From: Glandiceps talaboti
Lineage: Eukaryota; Hemichordata; Enteropneusta; Spengelidae
Direction of reading: 5' to 3'
Assembly: GCF_964340395.1 (NCBI RefSeq)
Contig: NC_135556.1
Location: 20,063,642 to 20,123,641, forward strand
DNA: 60,000 nt
Made by a program: the position numbers and the translations under genes. Positions 12,464-25,752 of the stretch are shown here, piece by piece (position 1 is the first letter of the stretch; the number at the start of each line of letters is the position of its first letter). The notes under the pieces were generated by a model, which was given only the letters and a program-made list of their open reading frames with translations, ran no database searches and was not told the origin of the DNA.

Positions 12464-14485
12464 CCCATATCGTTGCGATGTCGTTTTAATTTGTTTGGTC
12501 ATTGTGTTGTCACTAAGACCTTACTATCACTTGTAACGTTCAATCCACCAATTAACGTGTCAATAAATCCTACTACTAGCCATCATGGTTGTACCTGGTC
12601 ACACAAAAAATTAGAATTCATTATTCAAACGTGTTTTGTTACATTTTTAAAAATAAAACACATTTAATCACATTCAGCTTATCATTGGAAATCCTACTGT
12701 AAATATCAGGGTTATCAAGACGAATACTTTCCGTTATCGAGTTAGAAAGCATCAGAGAACGATGAAATAATTAGAAACAAAAAATAACTAGATGAAACTA
12801 AATATAAAGAAAAATATAGATATTTACAATGCATATTTGGAATTCCAAAGTCAAAATTAAACGTGCTTTTGTTGATGTCCGGTTCATATCTAGATTGACT
12901 ATATGGATGTTCAGCAAGATAAACATGCACAACTTTACTGTCACTTCTCCTAAGATTCTATTCAAGGATGGTCGTTATACGTTATAGGTATTTGCGTAAA
13001 AACGTCATCATGTTATTTTCTATTATAACTATCCTTGAATAGAATATTAGTTCACGAGTGACCATGTGATTGAAAATATCCTTACAATCCCGTTTTATAG
13101 GGTTTTGATAATTTGTCAACCGGGATTAAAATTAAAAAACAAAAGAAGCGAACTTCACGAATACGACAGAAGCCTGCCCATTTTATTACAAATTGTGCCC
13201 CCCCCCCCAACCCACTGACAGTCCTCTACCACGGATATTTTTTCCCCGACCCATTGGCAGCCCACCCATATGACTATCTATCAAACTATCCGGTCTGACT
13301 ATCATCGATAATCGTCCTCGAGGTGTCAAAGAAGAATGATTGGTTCTGTTTATAGGTTAAAAGTCTCGGAATTTGTCCCCCAGTAGGCGGATAGATTTCA
13401 GGGTCACGTGGAACTCATGATTGCGGCGTCAGCTCCGTGGGAGACAGTCACGCAGACAGCTAGCTAGCTAGCCATGCGGAGGACGAATGATGATTGCGTG
13501 TGTATCGACCTTCTTTAGAAAAAATGAGACAGTTAGCTGATATACAAATACACTATGTTGTCATTAAATATTAAAACATCCCATTTTACAAGACCGTTAT
13601 ACAACTCAAGATTATCGATTCTAACGGGTTTTGTAAGACATTCAGTGTGGAATGGCAACGATTGAGTGACGTCAGAATCTCTTAAATAATGGAGGAACAG
13701 TAAAAAAACCAAACGTATCTCACTGAAGGCGCTTTTTCTATTATTCATTTTATCAAACATATAGTTTTAGCACGGTGGTTTCACAACCACTTTAATTTCC
13801 GTAGAAAAATATCAGCAGATAAAGAAAAGGTGAAAGGCCATTGCGCAGTATTGGCCATTGTAATGTAGAACTTGACAAGTTGATATAGGTAACAGAAAAA
13901 AGTGTAAACATAACACACAATGGTTTGCATACAACGGTGTTTAATCCGTTTATTCACCTAATCGGATGAAGAACACTTTACAGTCTAGTGAGAGAAAAAA
14001 AAAAGAACCCTATACTATAGTCAGACCAACTGTTAGTCAGTTGAAACGTGAAACCAATGGTTTTCAAGGTCAAAAAGGTCGACTTAAACGGCAAAGAGCT
14101 ACTTTTATTGTGTCAGATTCTTTACCTGTTTATATGTTAACGTTATTTTGTGACTAACTTTAGTTCAAAAAGGTTGGATACGGCAATAGTTCGTGTCTTT
14201 GTCATATTATCTGAGACTACCTTCAGAGAAAATGTGGTTGGCTGTTCCATTCACATACCATTGTTTCCTGGGGTCTGATAAATCGTCGTGTTATTTTCAG
14301 TTATTTTGATATTCCTGCTTCGATAAAATGTTTTCATTGATTTCAATAAATATCTTTAGTCAATTATGTACTAATTATAAAAGGTTACTGAAGGAAAGCC
14401 AAAGAATTCAGAGTTTGGAAAAAAACAAAGAATTCACAACGCTGCGGGTAAAGATAGCACACGGCACAGCTATATTCAAATTAGT
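12464..14485. other. Stretch upstream of the 14.5-kb ORF, no supported gene
   Basis: It contains a small foldback (12954-13046) and a 'agctagctagctag' run near 13460. The part immediately upstream of 14486 would be the promoter and 5' UTR of the single-exon ORF. No TATA box in a convincing position was seen. Confidence 0.4.
12954..13046. repeat. Small inverted repeat
   Basis: 'gattctattcaaggat' on the left (from 12954) faces 'atccttgaatagaat' on the right (ending near 13045), with an inner 'gttata'/'tataac' pair. The total is about 93 nt with a 50-nt loop. It may be a short MITE relic. Confidence 0.55.
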
Positions 14486-15409
14486 TTGAGCACCGGTACA
14501 TACAGCACTGTGACAGTATGGAATTCGGACTGTATACTTTTGTCACGACGTATTCGTAAGTTCCGATGTGCCGAACTATTTCATTCCGAAAATTTTATCC
14601 AGAATACACATAGTCGAGATTGGTTGACGACTGATCGACTGTATATATGTGGCGGCTATGTGATCATCGTTTCTGCCCCCATGCAATGTAACGCTATTCA
14701 ACGGAGTGCCGGCATCGCCGGGCCGCGTATTCTATCAATGGCCAGGCGTAAACCTGTCGATATGTGTGATCTGAAGAAACCTATACACTCGCAAAAGGAA
14801 TCTAGGAAGAAATCGAGTCGACCGTTTACGGATACCCTTTCACCAGAAGCCCGAGAGGCACTAAAGTCGACGAAAGCAGATGAAATCGCCAGCAAAGAAA
14901 CAGGGTCTCGAAGTACGAAGAACGGGGACGGTGACACCGGGAAGTGCAATGGACCAACGACGTCCAACGGTGCCGGTGATCAACTATGCAATAACATTAA
15001 TAATATCGACACAGTTAATGATAAGGATGACAGCAGCCGAGATCGGCAAAATGTTGACGGTGTTACGTCTCCGGTCAGCAGTTGTAAAATGGCCGATATT
15101 TATGAACAGTTTTCGCCATCACCAGATAATGAAATTCTTACGTTGGAAGATACCAATATTTTGAATCAACATATTGTTCGCACAGCGCGGGGACATATAC
15201 GTGCAATAGGAGGGGGTAAGGTAAACTGTGCAATGGAGACTGTTGAAATCGTCATGGCAGACGAACCTCCGGACTACGTTACTCAACCTACAGACGAAGA
15301 AGTCTCCGAGGAGATGCAGAGAGTATCGGTGGAAAAATGCCTTGTATGGATGGAAGCTAACGAACGGATACAGGGACAATCAGCTAATGCAATTAATAAT
15401 GACAATTAA
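14486..15409 (+). CDS. Unrecognised single-exon protein, up to 307 aa
   Basis: An uninterrupted ORF of 307 codons ends in TAA. I do not recognise the family. The first 84 residues look unlike the rest. The internal ATG at 14738-14740 (MARRKPVDMCDLKKP) begins a hydrophilic, more typical protein of 223 residues and may be the true start. From there it has a basic Lys/Arg/Ser-rich N-terminal region, an Asn/Asp/Thr-rich low-complexity middle, and an ordered-looking acidic C-terminal part (EILTLEDTNILNQHIVR to VEKCLVWMEANERIQ). No signal peptide or membrane segment is evident in the 223-residue version. Local base composition is richer in CG than the surroundings, and a poly(A) signal lies 430 nt downstream; both support a real gene. 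Function unknown. The main alternatives are an intronless retrocopy or one terminal exon of a larger gene. Confidence 0.6.
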   Translation: MSTGTYSTVTVWNSDCILLSRRIRKFRCAELFHSENFIQNTHSRDWLTTDRLYICGGYVIIVSAPMQCNAIQRSAGIAGPRILSMARRKPVDMCDLKKPIHSQKESRKKSSRPFTDTLSPEAREALKSTKADEIASKETGSRSTKNGDGDTGKCNGPTTSNGAGDQLCNNINNIDTVNDKDDSSRDRQNVDGVTSPVSSCKMADIYEQFSPSPDNEILTLEDTNILNQHIVRTARGHIRAIGGGKVNCAMETVEIVMADEPPDYVTQPTDEEVSEEMQRVSVEKCLVWMEANERIQGQSANAINNDN

Positions 15410-15841
15410 GAAATTGTGCCAACAACGCCAGAAGCAATATAGATTATTTAAAGTCGAACAGAATTTATCAGACTGTAGTGTTTACATTTTGTTTGTGTTG
15501 GTTAGTTAAACATTGTTGTATTTTTGTTGATATTTATTGTTTCTGTTCAGATATTTTACATGTAACGCCAACTGCTTGTGACACATACTGACTGCTATGT
15601 GTATGAAGACACACATTCATACTTGGTCTCTGTGAGTTCCAACCGTTTCAGAGCCTCATCGAGTCGAAATTGCGGTCGCTCGATTCATGGGATTTTAACA
15701 CCAACCGTTTGCATAATATTTGTGCTCTATCCATAGAAAATATCGCGGTTTCCTTTTCTTTCAAAGACATTTTTGACATCAAATTGATTATTTTTGCATA
15801 AATGTTAATGATTTATTTGAAAAAGTGTACAGTGAAAGTAA

Positions 15842-15847
15842 AATAAA
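15842..15847 (+). terminator. Poly(A) signal (AATAAA) downstream of the 14.5-kb ORF
   Basis: AATAAA is followed within 20-30 nt by a GT-rich segment ('gtgctgctgtgttgtttt'). This would give a 3' UTR of about 450 nt for the ORF ending at 15409. Confidence 0.55.
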
Positions 15848-15869
15848 TCGTTGCTAATACATGTGCTGC

Positions 15870-18800
15870 TGTGTTGTTTTATTACACTGTTTAAAGCACG
15901 TTATCAAACCATGATTGGTTAGGATATGAAGTGTACTTCACTGTTTACATCATCCACTTGAGGCTATAGCCACAGAGTGCAATGTCAATAGAACACTGGC
16001 ATTGCCCTAAAGCATAGCATAGTCACCATTACATTGCATGTACAGTGTGTATACACGTCGGTAAACGTTTGAACACCGTGGCATCGCATTACTTCAGACA
16101 AGATCTATATCTGTTGCTATGGCAACTGTATGGTCTGTTTTCGACACCATGGTTCATTGTCCACCTGACGGATAACCGTTGTGATGTATCAGTTTTCTAA
16201 CCCGCCAGGTGAAACGCGGTCAAAAAAGGTCGCCACATCCAGTTATTACACACTAAACCGGCAACACAGGTATTACCATTTTCTGAAGCCGGCGTGAAAT
16301 ACAATCTAATCTGGCGGCTACTCGGAATCGAGACGTGCGTGTCCGGTCTTAATATTGTAAGTTCCGCCTCGTCGAGAAGATTATTAAATGTACTTCGTGA
16401 GTGGGATACGTTTGGAAGAGTGCGGGAAATTACATACTGGTAATTATAAAGAACACCCATTTATCAATAAAGTGTCATATATTGTATACGTCCCCAGATT
16501 TAGTAAGTTACAGCTATATTGGTCAATGACCCCCTTCGTAGTTTATTTCAATGAATATTGGCCCTATTCATTCTGCTTACCAGCTTTTCATCAAGCAGTT
16601 GACACTCAAAGCAAATAAGCATCGATTGTGTGACTTGTATGCAAGCATCTTGTGTATCCCACCCAGCAACCAATATATAAATACATACATAGGTTTGTAC
16701 CGCAAACCATGCACAAACATCACACAACGTATCTCGACGAGGACGGCTTGTTTGCTGTATTGATAGTTCTTATAGTATTAAAGTGGGTCAGGTCTGACTG
16801 TGGAGTATCACTTTATATACACGGATAAATCATGGTGTGACATACATTCTTCAGTGATTATCTCTACTTTGTATATAATTGGACAACGTGTCGACTAGGC
16901 AAATCTAAAACCTTGCAAACCCTGCCCTACATTTGATATAAGTTGACATCACAGATGTATGGCAAAGCTTACTGAATTTCGTTCTGATGGAAATATAGGA
17001 TACCCTTTGCCGAGTTTTCAAATGTCCAGAAGTTACTGCTAGACCAGTACTCGTGATTCATACCGAAAGTATCCTTATGTAAAAAGCTTCACATTATGAA
17101 TAAATACACATGCAATACGTCAAACTGGAGACGCCCCACAGGGGCACGTATTATTACTTAGATTGCCGTTTTCGCAAAGGAAAATATCATACGAATCCTG
17201 CTGCTACAAATGTCTCAATCTCTATACAAGTAGATATAACACACTTCCTCACAGGTCTAACATTATAATCAAAACGTTGTTATATTTAGCCCGTACACAA
17301 GGGAAACAACAATCTAAGAAATACTACACGCCCCTATGGTACTAGTATGTCATCAGTAAACTAACAGACTAAAGTTGAAAATCATCTTTGAGTATACCAT
17401 ACAATCATCTGATACGTCCGCATCATATCGACATTGGTGAACAACGACTTTAGGTGATCATGTACTAGTACAAACGTATGAGAAAAGTTTTCCGTTTGAT
17501 TCCACGTCATACGGTCGCGGTTTCATTTGTACTTCTTGTTTATATTCAAATTTGCTGAATTTGAGGACGTTGAACTTTGCCCCATTTAGGTATCCAGACT
17601 GCTACCACATTCGATGTGTTGTGAATATGCCCATTGTAATATTTGAAATGAACGTGTTCCAGATCGATATTACGTGACATATTTATCTATGATGTGTCAA
17701 AAAATGACCCTGTTGTTTTTCTTATGAAATTAAGTTATTGTAATAGCAAATATTTGTTGTCTGTAACTTTAATAATAAAACTTGTTATCAAGTTAAACTG
17801 GGTGAGACAAAATGCCGTCCTGAAGAAATTGGTAAAAAGCTACTATTTCAGAATAACTCTTGAATCGGAGTTTAAGTCTCCACATTCTCCTGTTAGGATT
17901 CTTTTCCAAAGTAACGTTTATCAAAGTTTATCAAAGTTTATGAAATTGAAAAAAAATATATAACCCAGAATGTCTTTTATCACCTTACACGTACCATAAG
18001 GTGCAGTTTGTATGGTTATAAATACAAATGTATATGTAACGTAGCTATTAAAGATATAAGCAATTTTACATAAGCTAAGCCGAGGTAAAAAAAAAATGAA
18101 ACAGCAACTTGAAATATGTCCCTTTATATCAATGATGTCTCAGAGAAGAATGAAAGAAAAATGAATGATAAACTGTGTGAAAATTACGTGTATATACTGA
18201 GTCACGATGAGATTGACTAATTTCTAAACAGGTGTATGTTTGTACTCGGGTTTCGACGTCATTGTATGTTTAAACCATTTCAGTCCGGTAATGGAGTGGA
18301 GACTCCGTTCTTTATCAGCTAATTACGCTAAGTACACCATAACCAATAAACAATTCTACTTATACTGTATGAAATGTAACATAAACTATCTCACACTCAA
18401 ATTATTGATGGCGTTTCTATGGCAACACAACGGTATCACATACGTCCTGTGCATGATGTGGAGGTTAGTATCCCATTGACCTCATACCCAAACGATGTAT
18501 ATTTAAAAACATCAAATAAATCTTCTGCACCGCGGTGGATTTGTCCTGTTCTTTAATATCCAAACCCTCTCCTCCTAAACCCTTGACCCCCACACTATAA
18601 TTCACAATTCCTATATGTTAGCAACCTACCTCCTAATATACACGCAATGCAACGGTCGGCTGTACTGTTTTATATGGAGTCTTTGAAATGTTATTCAGTC
18701 TAGAATTACTGAAAGGCACAGCGTAAACAAATGCCTAAACCAACGAACTGTACGTCTCAGTACCGATATTTATTCACAGTCACGCCTTTACACTGTGGCA

Positions 18801-19543
18801 TGCCTATATTTATTGTTCGTGTTTTCTGTACGGAGCTCAATCTTACTTTCCACTCAATGCCATAATTTCTACGGTGTGTTTAACCTTTGACCCTACATGT
18901 AATTATAGGTAAGTTTAATATTCAGGTAGAACCTCGGTCCATGGGTAGAACATAATCTGAGCCTTGTCTCTGTAATCTGGAGTATTGGATAATCTCATAA
19001 TCTTGTAATATGAGTTCAAGCTATACAGCTTACTGCCTTGCTGTAGTTTACACGATGTAGAGTAAACCCCAATTAAGGAGTGATGGGGGGGGGGGGGTGT
19101 GTGTAAACCCGGGGGTAAAACTAAAAATAGACTTATCGATATTGGAAATGTAAAGCATACCAAAGTTGTATCGATCCGGAAGTAAATCCCTAATGGGTTT
19201 TCAAGAGAACACTGTATAGTTGATCAATTAGTCAATTTGTTACATCTGGTTTTAAACGACTCACACATACTATGCTGACAATCAATCAAGTGACACATTT
19301 TAATTATAGCCAAAAAAATGAGGGCCGAATATTTCATTCGATTATTTTGGACGTATATCGTATACGGGTAATATATACAGGTAATAACAATTGTTTAACT
19401 GTGAGGTGTAGATGGAATGTATTAATCGATTATGTGTATACACGTTCGTCACTTCAGTTTAGTTTTAAGTACAGCCACACAGCAATTAAATCCCAGCATT
19501 AATACAGAAACAGTTTCTCTTCAACACAACATTAATGGTGAAT
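15870..19543. other. Intergenic stretch, no supported gene
   Basis: All ORFs here are under 90 codons and lack recognisable motifs. No tandem repeats other than short homopolymers (a G run near 19090) were seen. Confidence 0.5.
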
Positions 19544-19622
19544 AGCCTGTTTTACGGCGCTAGAGGTACTCCGCGGTGTTGTTAGAGATAGACGGTGTAC
19601 CGCTAGCGCCGTAAAACAGGCT
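19544..19622. repeat. Perfect-tip foldback, GC-rich hairpin
   Basis: The left arm starting 'agcctgttttacggcgctag' (19544) is matched by a right arm ending 'ctagcgccgtaaaacaggct' (19622), with 20 outer bases exact and the next ten mostly paired. The loop is about 20 nt. This is a likely MITE-type palindrome; no target duplication was identified. Confidence 0.75.
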
Positions 19623-20612
19623 AACATATTGGATAAAGCACACCGTGAACTGATCGACCTACCGCTTTGTTATTATTGCATTTAGGATTTACCCAAGTCC
19701 AAGGTCATGTCAGGCGAAGTTTGAATACATAGTGAATAGAAAGTGGACTTTGAATATATAATAGAGTGCCCCCTGCTTATTTTTACGTTTGTCATCACCC
19801 GACCGGTCTGTATTTCTACAATCAGCGAGTTAACAAAACATCGGCTCCTCTACGACGGGATTAGTCACTACATCGTCGTAAACGTATATTCTTTTATGGC
19901 ACCGTATTTCTCAATGTTGCGGAAGAAATAAGATCTGGTTTGCGAGAATGGGCCACTGATGGTAAGATGATAACCCCATATACCGTGACGCGCGTGTCTG
20001 GGCGAAAAGTTCATTGCTCAAATCCAAGACTTCATACATGTAATAAAGTAAATGGTCCACAGTTGTCTATATAAAAGTACTGACATGAAAGTATCACTAA
20101 TATATATACTCATACACTTATTTGTAAAAAATCCAACTTAACCGAATGACCGACACATGACATAGGGATATTCAAGACGTTTGTTAAACGAATGCAATGT
20201 CAAGGTCATATGTGTTGCTCTCTATGGTCCTTGTATTGATGTAAGTTTTCAAGGTCAGTATACGATGCCTTTATGAATTGGTTGCTATTTTACACCATAG
20301 ACGACAATATCAGTACACAGGATATTTCCTACTTTTAACGTCAATAGAACATTCCATACAAATCTTATGTTAAAAACGTGACTTGTGAAAATAAGCAAAG
20401 TATCACGTGTCAAACGCTGTTTGGTTGACAGTGTTCCCAACTTTCTTTTTGTAAAGTAACAAATCAGTCTGTCCTTTGTCTATAAGTGATTGTGAATTAC
20501 ATATCAACTGGAAAGTCGTTTCAATGTCTCTTTGTTCATTCTCGTTTTGCTTAAATGTGATATGCTCAGGTAACTTCAAGGTTAACGGTTTGATATTGAA
20601 AACGTAACATAC

Positions 20613-20787
20613 ATACACACACACATACATACATACATACATACATACATACATACATACATACATACATACATACATACATACATACATACATACACGC
20701 ACACACGCACACACACAGACAGACACAGGCACAGACACAGACACAGACACAGACACAGACACAGACACAGACACAGACACAGACACG
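20613..20787. repeat. (CATA)n then (CAGACA)n compound microsatellite
   Basis: About 19 CATA units run to about 20696, then a CACG/CACA stretch, then a CAGACA hexamer array to 20787. Confidence 0.95.
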
Positions 20788-21115
20788 ACGAACTCGGTTT
20801 TCGCACTTTTAGATTCACACATTGATATATGAATACAAACACAAATGGACCCGAAATTACATATGGAAAGCTATTAACAATTAAAACCGTCACCTTTTCA
20901 TGATCTTTCATTTCGTATGCAATGTATGCTAATCAAAAGAGTTTTATCCAAGCGTACATGTTCTCATATTTTCCCCTTATACAGTGTGGAACGACAGCAA
21001 TAAATTTAAGGGAAAGTTGTTAATGACAAAAACCATCATATGAATATCCTCTATATATATAAAATGTCAAATGTATTGACCATTATTGTGATACGTGTAG
21101 TAAGTTTGAGTACTA

Positions 21116-21621
21116 GTGATGATTTTGACGACACACGCAAAAAATTGTCTCAAACAGATGACATTTTTATCGATTGAACTTTTTAAAAGTTTCCTGTATA
21201 GTATGTATTGTATTAACGTGTGGTGTAACTATAGCACTAAACAGATATCCAAATTGAAAGTGGCCTATCATAATGCGTTGCGTTTGATTTTTGATCTTAA
21301 ACGTGATGTTAGTATCAGTCATAATTTTGTAATTAGGAATATCCTCAATTTTACTTCATTGCAATGTAAGTTGTTATTTACATTTTATGAACGTTTAATG
21401 GACAGCAAGAATACTGTTATTTACAGTTGTGTACATTCTGATTCCTATTTCCATTCTAACTTTTGGAAACACTTTAGGTCAATTCTTTATTAGTGCTTTT
21501 TGTACTTTTTAGACTTTAATTTATGGAAGGTTTTCACTTCAGTGTTACATTTTAGTGCTTTTTCTTTTCTTTTTATTTGTATGGGCCGCTGGCCTGAAAT
21601 AAATAATAATAATAATAATAA
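21116..21621 (+). mobile_element. 3' fragment of a non-LTR retrotransposon (LINE)
   Basis: The 125-codon ORF (21116-21493) resembles the C-terminal end of LINE reverse transcriptases after the thumb: 'KLKVAYHNALRLIFDLKRD' followed by a VRNILNFTSLQ-like segment. It is followed by a short 3' UTR ending 'gggccgctggcctgaaataa' and an (AAT)n tail at about 21600-21621, the usual 3' signature of such elements. There is no catalytic region, so this is a 5'-truncated dead copy. Confidence 0.72.
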
Positions 21622-23559
21622 TTACTCGAGTCGGTAATGTAAACGTTATTCAAGAGTGGCGAATATCAATATATTGTCGCCGTAGAGGGCAGTAGATACC
21701 ATCAAGACAATTTCTTCCCATCGGTTAAAACACTCGAAATGACTATTTCCACTTATTATTATGTGTTAAAATGTAAATTGTCTTCTATTGGCAAAAAATA
21801 AACGTACCTTTCCACAGCTGAAGCAAATAATATTTTAGGAGTTTCATATAGGAAACATGAAATTTAGAGTTGACTTTCGAGAATTAACTTCAATATAAAC
21901 GAAAGGAACACATAACAAATAATTAAAAAAAAAACAATTTACAATGTAAGTGCTTTATAGAAGTATTTTCATCCAATTAATCGTGCACCATAACTTAAAG
22001 TTTAATGTAACTTTAAAAAAAATGTTATTCATGAATTACTCTCGACATGTCCGGAGAATGGTCAGTAATATATACTGTTCATAACAAGGATGTCATTAAG
22101 ATTGTTCCCACTCATTGCGAGGTGAACATCTCCCTGCCCTCCCTGCCCTCTCCGGTTCAAACAAAATCCAGATTAAAACTGAATACCTCCCGTAAGAGCA
22201 AAGCCATAGATATTGTTCCTATATACATTGTTGGCCATTGAATGCAAAATTCTGGCTTTTACACATGATGTACCTCGTAAGTGGAAATTTAATTATATGA
22301 AATTGAATGAAATCAGACCTTGCTTGAAAAGTCATTAATATGGAAATCAGCCATTAAGATTAAAAGCTACGTCAACAAGCTTTAAAAGAATGTAGGATGT
22401 CGTTGGTGGCGCTCTTATTAGCTATTTCGTATACGCGTACACCTTGGATCCGTTGGTGGCGCTCTATACACTCTTCTCGTTGTCCAAGAGTATATCAATG
22501 TAAACATGGGGTTGTGTCCGTCACTGATGTCTCCACTAGTACAGTCACTGGTCATGTCATTATGGAGTGATCTTTAATGGCCGGATATTCAAAAACTCAT
22601 CGGTGGCAATTGTATGTTTCAAAAAATTTAAAGTTTCCAATAAGTTTTCACAAAACTGTGTACAAAGAAATTATAAATCTGAAATTGCGTCATGCATGGT
22701 TGAGGGAGTTTTCACCTAAACAGCCAGCGATAAACTTGTATAGGACCACTTAATATCAATATTATATCTGCTTATATACATAACTGATTTCCATTTTTTT
22801 CAGATATCAGTGATTTTATGAAGGAGATAATAATTTTATAAATTTTGTCAACAAAATTCCTTGAAAGACGAAACTAAGGAAATTATATGCACCTGTTATA
22901 TCAGCAAGATGTTGAATAGGTATAACAAAAGAAAATTTACATATTAAGACCTTTGCACAGATTGATTGATTAACCAAGTTAGTGATAACTTGACGTTGAA
23001 AATTGTCTTATTCATAGCTTGTGTATATTTTATGTCTGTGAGACTTTTGTTAATGTAATTGTGCTTGAAATGATTTGAAATATGGCTTAAAGAGGAAGGA
23101 AACATTCAAGCATACAAATCAGTGAGCATTGTGAGTAGCATATTGTACAGTGAAACACGTTTGCTCATTCCAGAGAGGATATTACAATTCATGGAATTTA
23201 ATATAAAAAATTGACACATATTTGAAATCATTCACAGCTAACATCAAAACATCTTTATTTTGAGATAAACATCAAAACTCAAAGATTTTGATACATGGTC
23301 ATTTACACCAAAAATTGGACATACATCCCTTGTACACTCAGTCCATATTCACTTAGCTAAGTAACATACAATTCTATTGGTCCACACTGATGTAACAAGC
23401 ATTGCTATTGGCCAAATTCAATCACATGACAAAAACTTAACAGACTATGGATTATTTTGGGTGACATTCTATATTTATGGTTCTCATGACCCTGCCGACC
23501 TTATATTTCTTCAGTCCAGCAAATTAATTTATACGAAAAATAGTGCCAATGGCACTGTA
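21622..23559. other. Intergenic stretch, no supported gene
   Basis: Only short ORFs occur. A 15-bp motif 'cgttggtggcgctct' occurs twice within 55 bp (near 22399 and 22450). Nothing else structured was seen. Confidence 0.5.
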
Positions 23560-24060
23560 GTACAACTGTATGCACAGTTTATGTGTTATTTTTCATCAAA
23601 TTATATCCACATGCTGATCAAGCCCTGTTGTTACTTAAGCAATATACACCACCGTTTTACTGTTGCTATAGGTGGTGTCTAAGTTGCTGGGTGACTTCAT
23701 ATCAATTTTTTTCAAAGTTTATCAATTTGCCTAACCATCCATGTTGTTTTCTTTGCAATGTATATCATTTCTCTGTTGCTGTTGGCATGCTCTTGTTGCT
23801 AGGCATGTATGTGTTATTTTATGAATGTTTATCCACTTGCCTATTTATTCCTGTTGTTATCTGAAAAATATGTCATCATTTGCTTGTTGCTATGGATGTG
23901 GTCTTGTTGCTATCCATATGTGTTTATTGCTTTTGAATGTCAATCCACTTGTCTTTCCATCCCTGTTGTTATCTTTGCAAAAACACCATCATTTGACTTG
24001 TTATGGGCGTGTTCTTGTCGCTAGGCATATTTGCATACATTTTTTTGAATATTTAGTATT
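23560..24060. repeat. Degenerate ~112-bp tandem repeat, about four units
   Basis: The phrase 'ctgttgttatct' or a close variant recurs at about 23625, 23741, 23851 and 23963 (spacings 116, 110 and 112). Each is followed by 'catcatttg', a 'cttgttgctat' block, 'gttgctaggcata', and 'gaatgtttatccacttgcc'. The overlapping ORFs of 70-100 codons simply follow the repeat and are not accepted as genes. Confidence 0.75.
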
Positions 24061-25752
24061 ACTTTTATAATGAATGCTGCATGAAGAAAGTCATCATACT
24101 GCAATGTTACATCTACTTTTGTCCTTGACTACTGAAATATAAAATAATACAAAACGTCTTCCTGGTTATCTTTAATAATAGGCACATTTTCATACAATAT
24201 ACCATCGAATGATGTAATTCTAAAATTGCACAATTTCTATTCATCCAAAAATTTAAATTCTGTCAAAAACAATCTCATTGGTCAATGTGGAAGCCACTCA
24301 GCTTGCTCAATTTATCACAATGCTGCTCAGGAGGTCAGAGATCAAAGGTCACATCATCAATTTTCAAGTTAACAAAAACATTATACTGAGTTGAGCAAAG
24401 AGTCAACATGGCAGAAATATTTTCCTTTCTGTTTTATAATAAACAGTCCATTCAAATATTTTGTGAAAAATTATTTTTAAAATTATAATAAAGATTGAAA
24501 TGTTAATAAGTATTTGAGCCATTAGTTTGTGTTTATGTGGCATGGTTTTCATATAACAAATATGAAACTATTCTCAAAAAATTATGATGTAAATGATATT
24601 CAAGATTCATAATCAGTGCAAATTAGTACATATACATGATAAAAATCAAACTACATCAGTACTGTCATCTCATGAGATTTCATTTACACTAAAATGGTTG
24701 CCATGTGTACACCTGGATTACATACATATTGATCACAAAATGACACGTGTACTGAAATGTGTACTTTTATTCTTGCAGAACAAAGACTGAAAGTGGGCAA
24801 AAACTGTATGTGGGAGACCAGCCAGGTGATACATCAGTAGCTATGTACCCTAAAGACAAAATTTATACATATACAGTGAAAATAGCAACAAACATGCATT
24901 TTTGAAACAAACATACATTTTGAAATTTAAGATCAGAAACAAATCTATTTAATTACATACCACACAGGGTTTAGCACATTATTGGGTTTACCTTCATAAA
25001 ATAACACATATTACGATATTACTCAGTAACATTATTAACAGAGTTGTAACCCAGTGTAAGTGTCTCATACTTTAAACCTACGAGGATGTAGCAAGTCTAT
25101 GTAACTATACCCTAAAATTAGGGTGTCAGTCTTTACTGGGATTGGTCTGAACATTTTTGTGTCCTGCCAATCACAATGATTGCTAATACATTAAAGTATT
25201 GATTATGCATTATTCATGTATCCAATGGCAACCATCAGGCGGTGGCAGAACTTTGAGCAATTCTCTCATTCAGTGTTCTGAAGGTGGTGGATAACAATAA
25301 TTAATAAATGTATTCAACAAAAGTGTAGAACAGGAATTTGCATATGGTGAACTCTGACCTCTGTATGTTGTACAGTACATACAGAACAGTGTGGTGTAAG
25401 TAGTAATCGAGTACAAAAAAAAACCAGCTTGAATCTTTGACAAACATCTCAACAAACTTTTTAAGCACATTACAATCAAACCAAATTCGAACTGAGCGTT
25501 CTAAGCTTACATTGGTGTATATAACTATTACTGTTAGCAACAATTTGGCTGTCAGTGCATACACAGAAAATATCTGTAATTTGCAATTCAAATGAACATG
25601 ATTTTTAACAGACATTCCAAGCAGAATTGAAAAGGTAATTATCTCAAGCTGTAAATGTAATACAAGCCTAAATATAGACTTGAATGAAGTACACTTGCCA
25701 GGAGGTCAACCAAACATTGACCTTTAACCCTTGACCCCACTAGCAACTACTG
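24061..25752 (-). other. Probable 3' UTR and downstream flank of MOSPD2
   Basis: There is no coding similarity. The minus-strand transcript of MOSPD2 leaves its stop codon at 25753 and enters this stretch. A minus-strand AATAAA lies at 24766-24771. ORFs at 25270-25615 have no recognisable features. Confidence 0.4.
24766..24771 (-). terminator. Candidate poly(A) signal for MOSPD2
   Basis: AATAAA on the minus strand, about 980 nt after the MOSPD2 stop codon. No strong GU-rich element follows it, so this is weak. Confidence 0.25.

Noticed and set aside
11659-12468. ORFs of 74-181 codons encoding poly-Val, poly-Thr, poly-Gly and similar
   Set aside because: They follow directly from the CAC/ATC trinucleotide array on both strands; no flanking unique coding sequence or splice context.
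23377-24070. Four overlapping 70-100-codon ORFs, Cys/Leu/Phe-rich, resembling membrane peptides
   Set aside because: They track the degenerate 112-bp tandem repeat in different frames, with no conserved reading frame between units.
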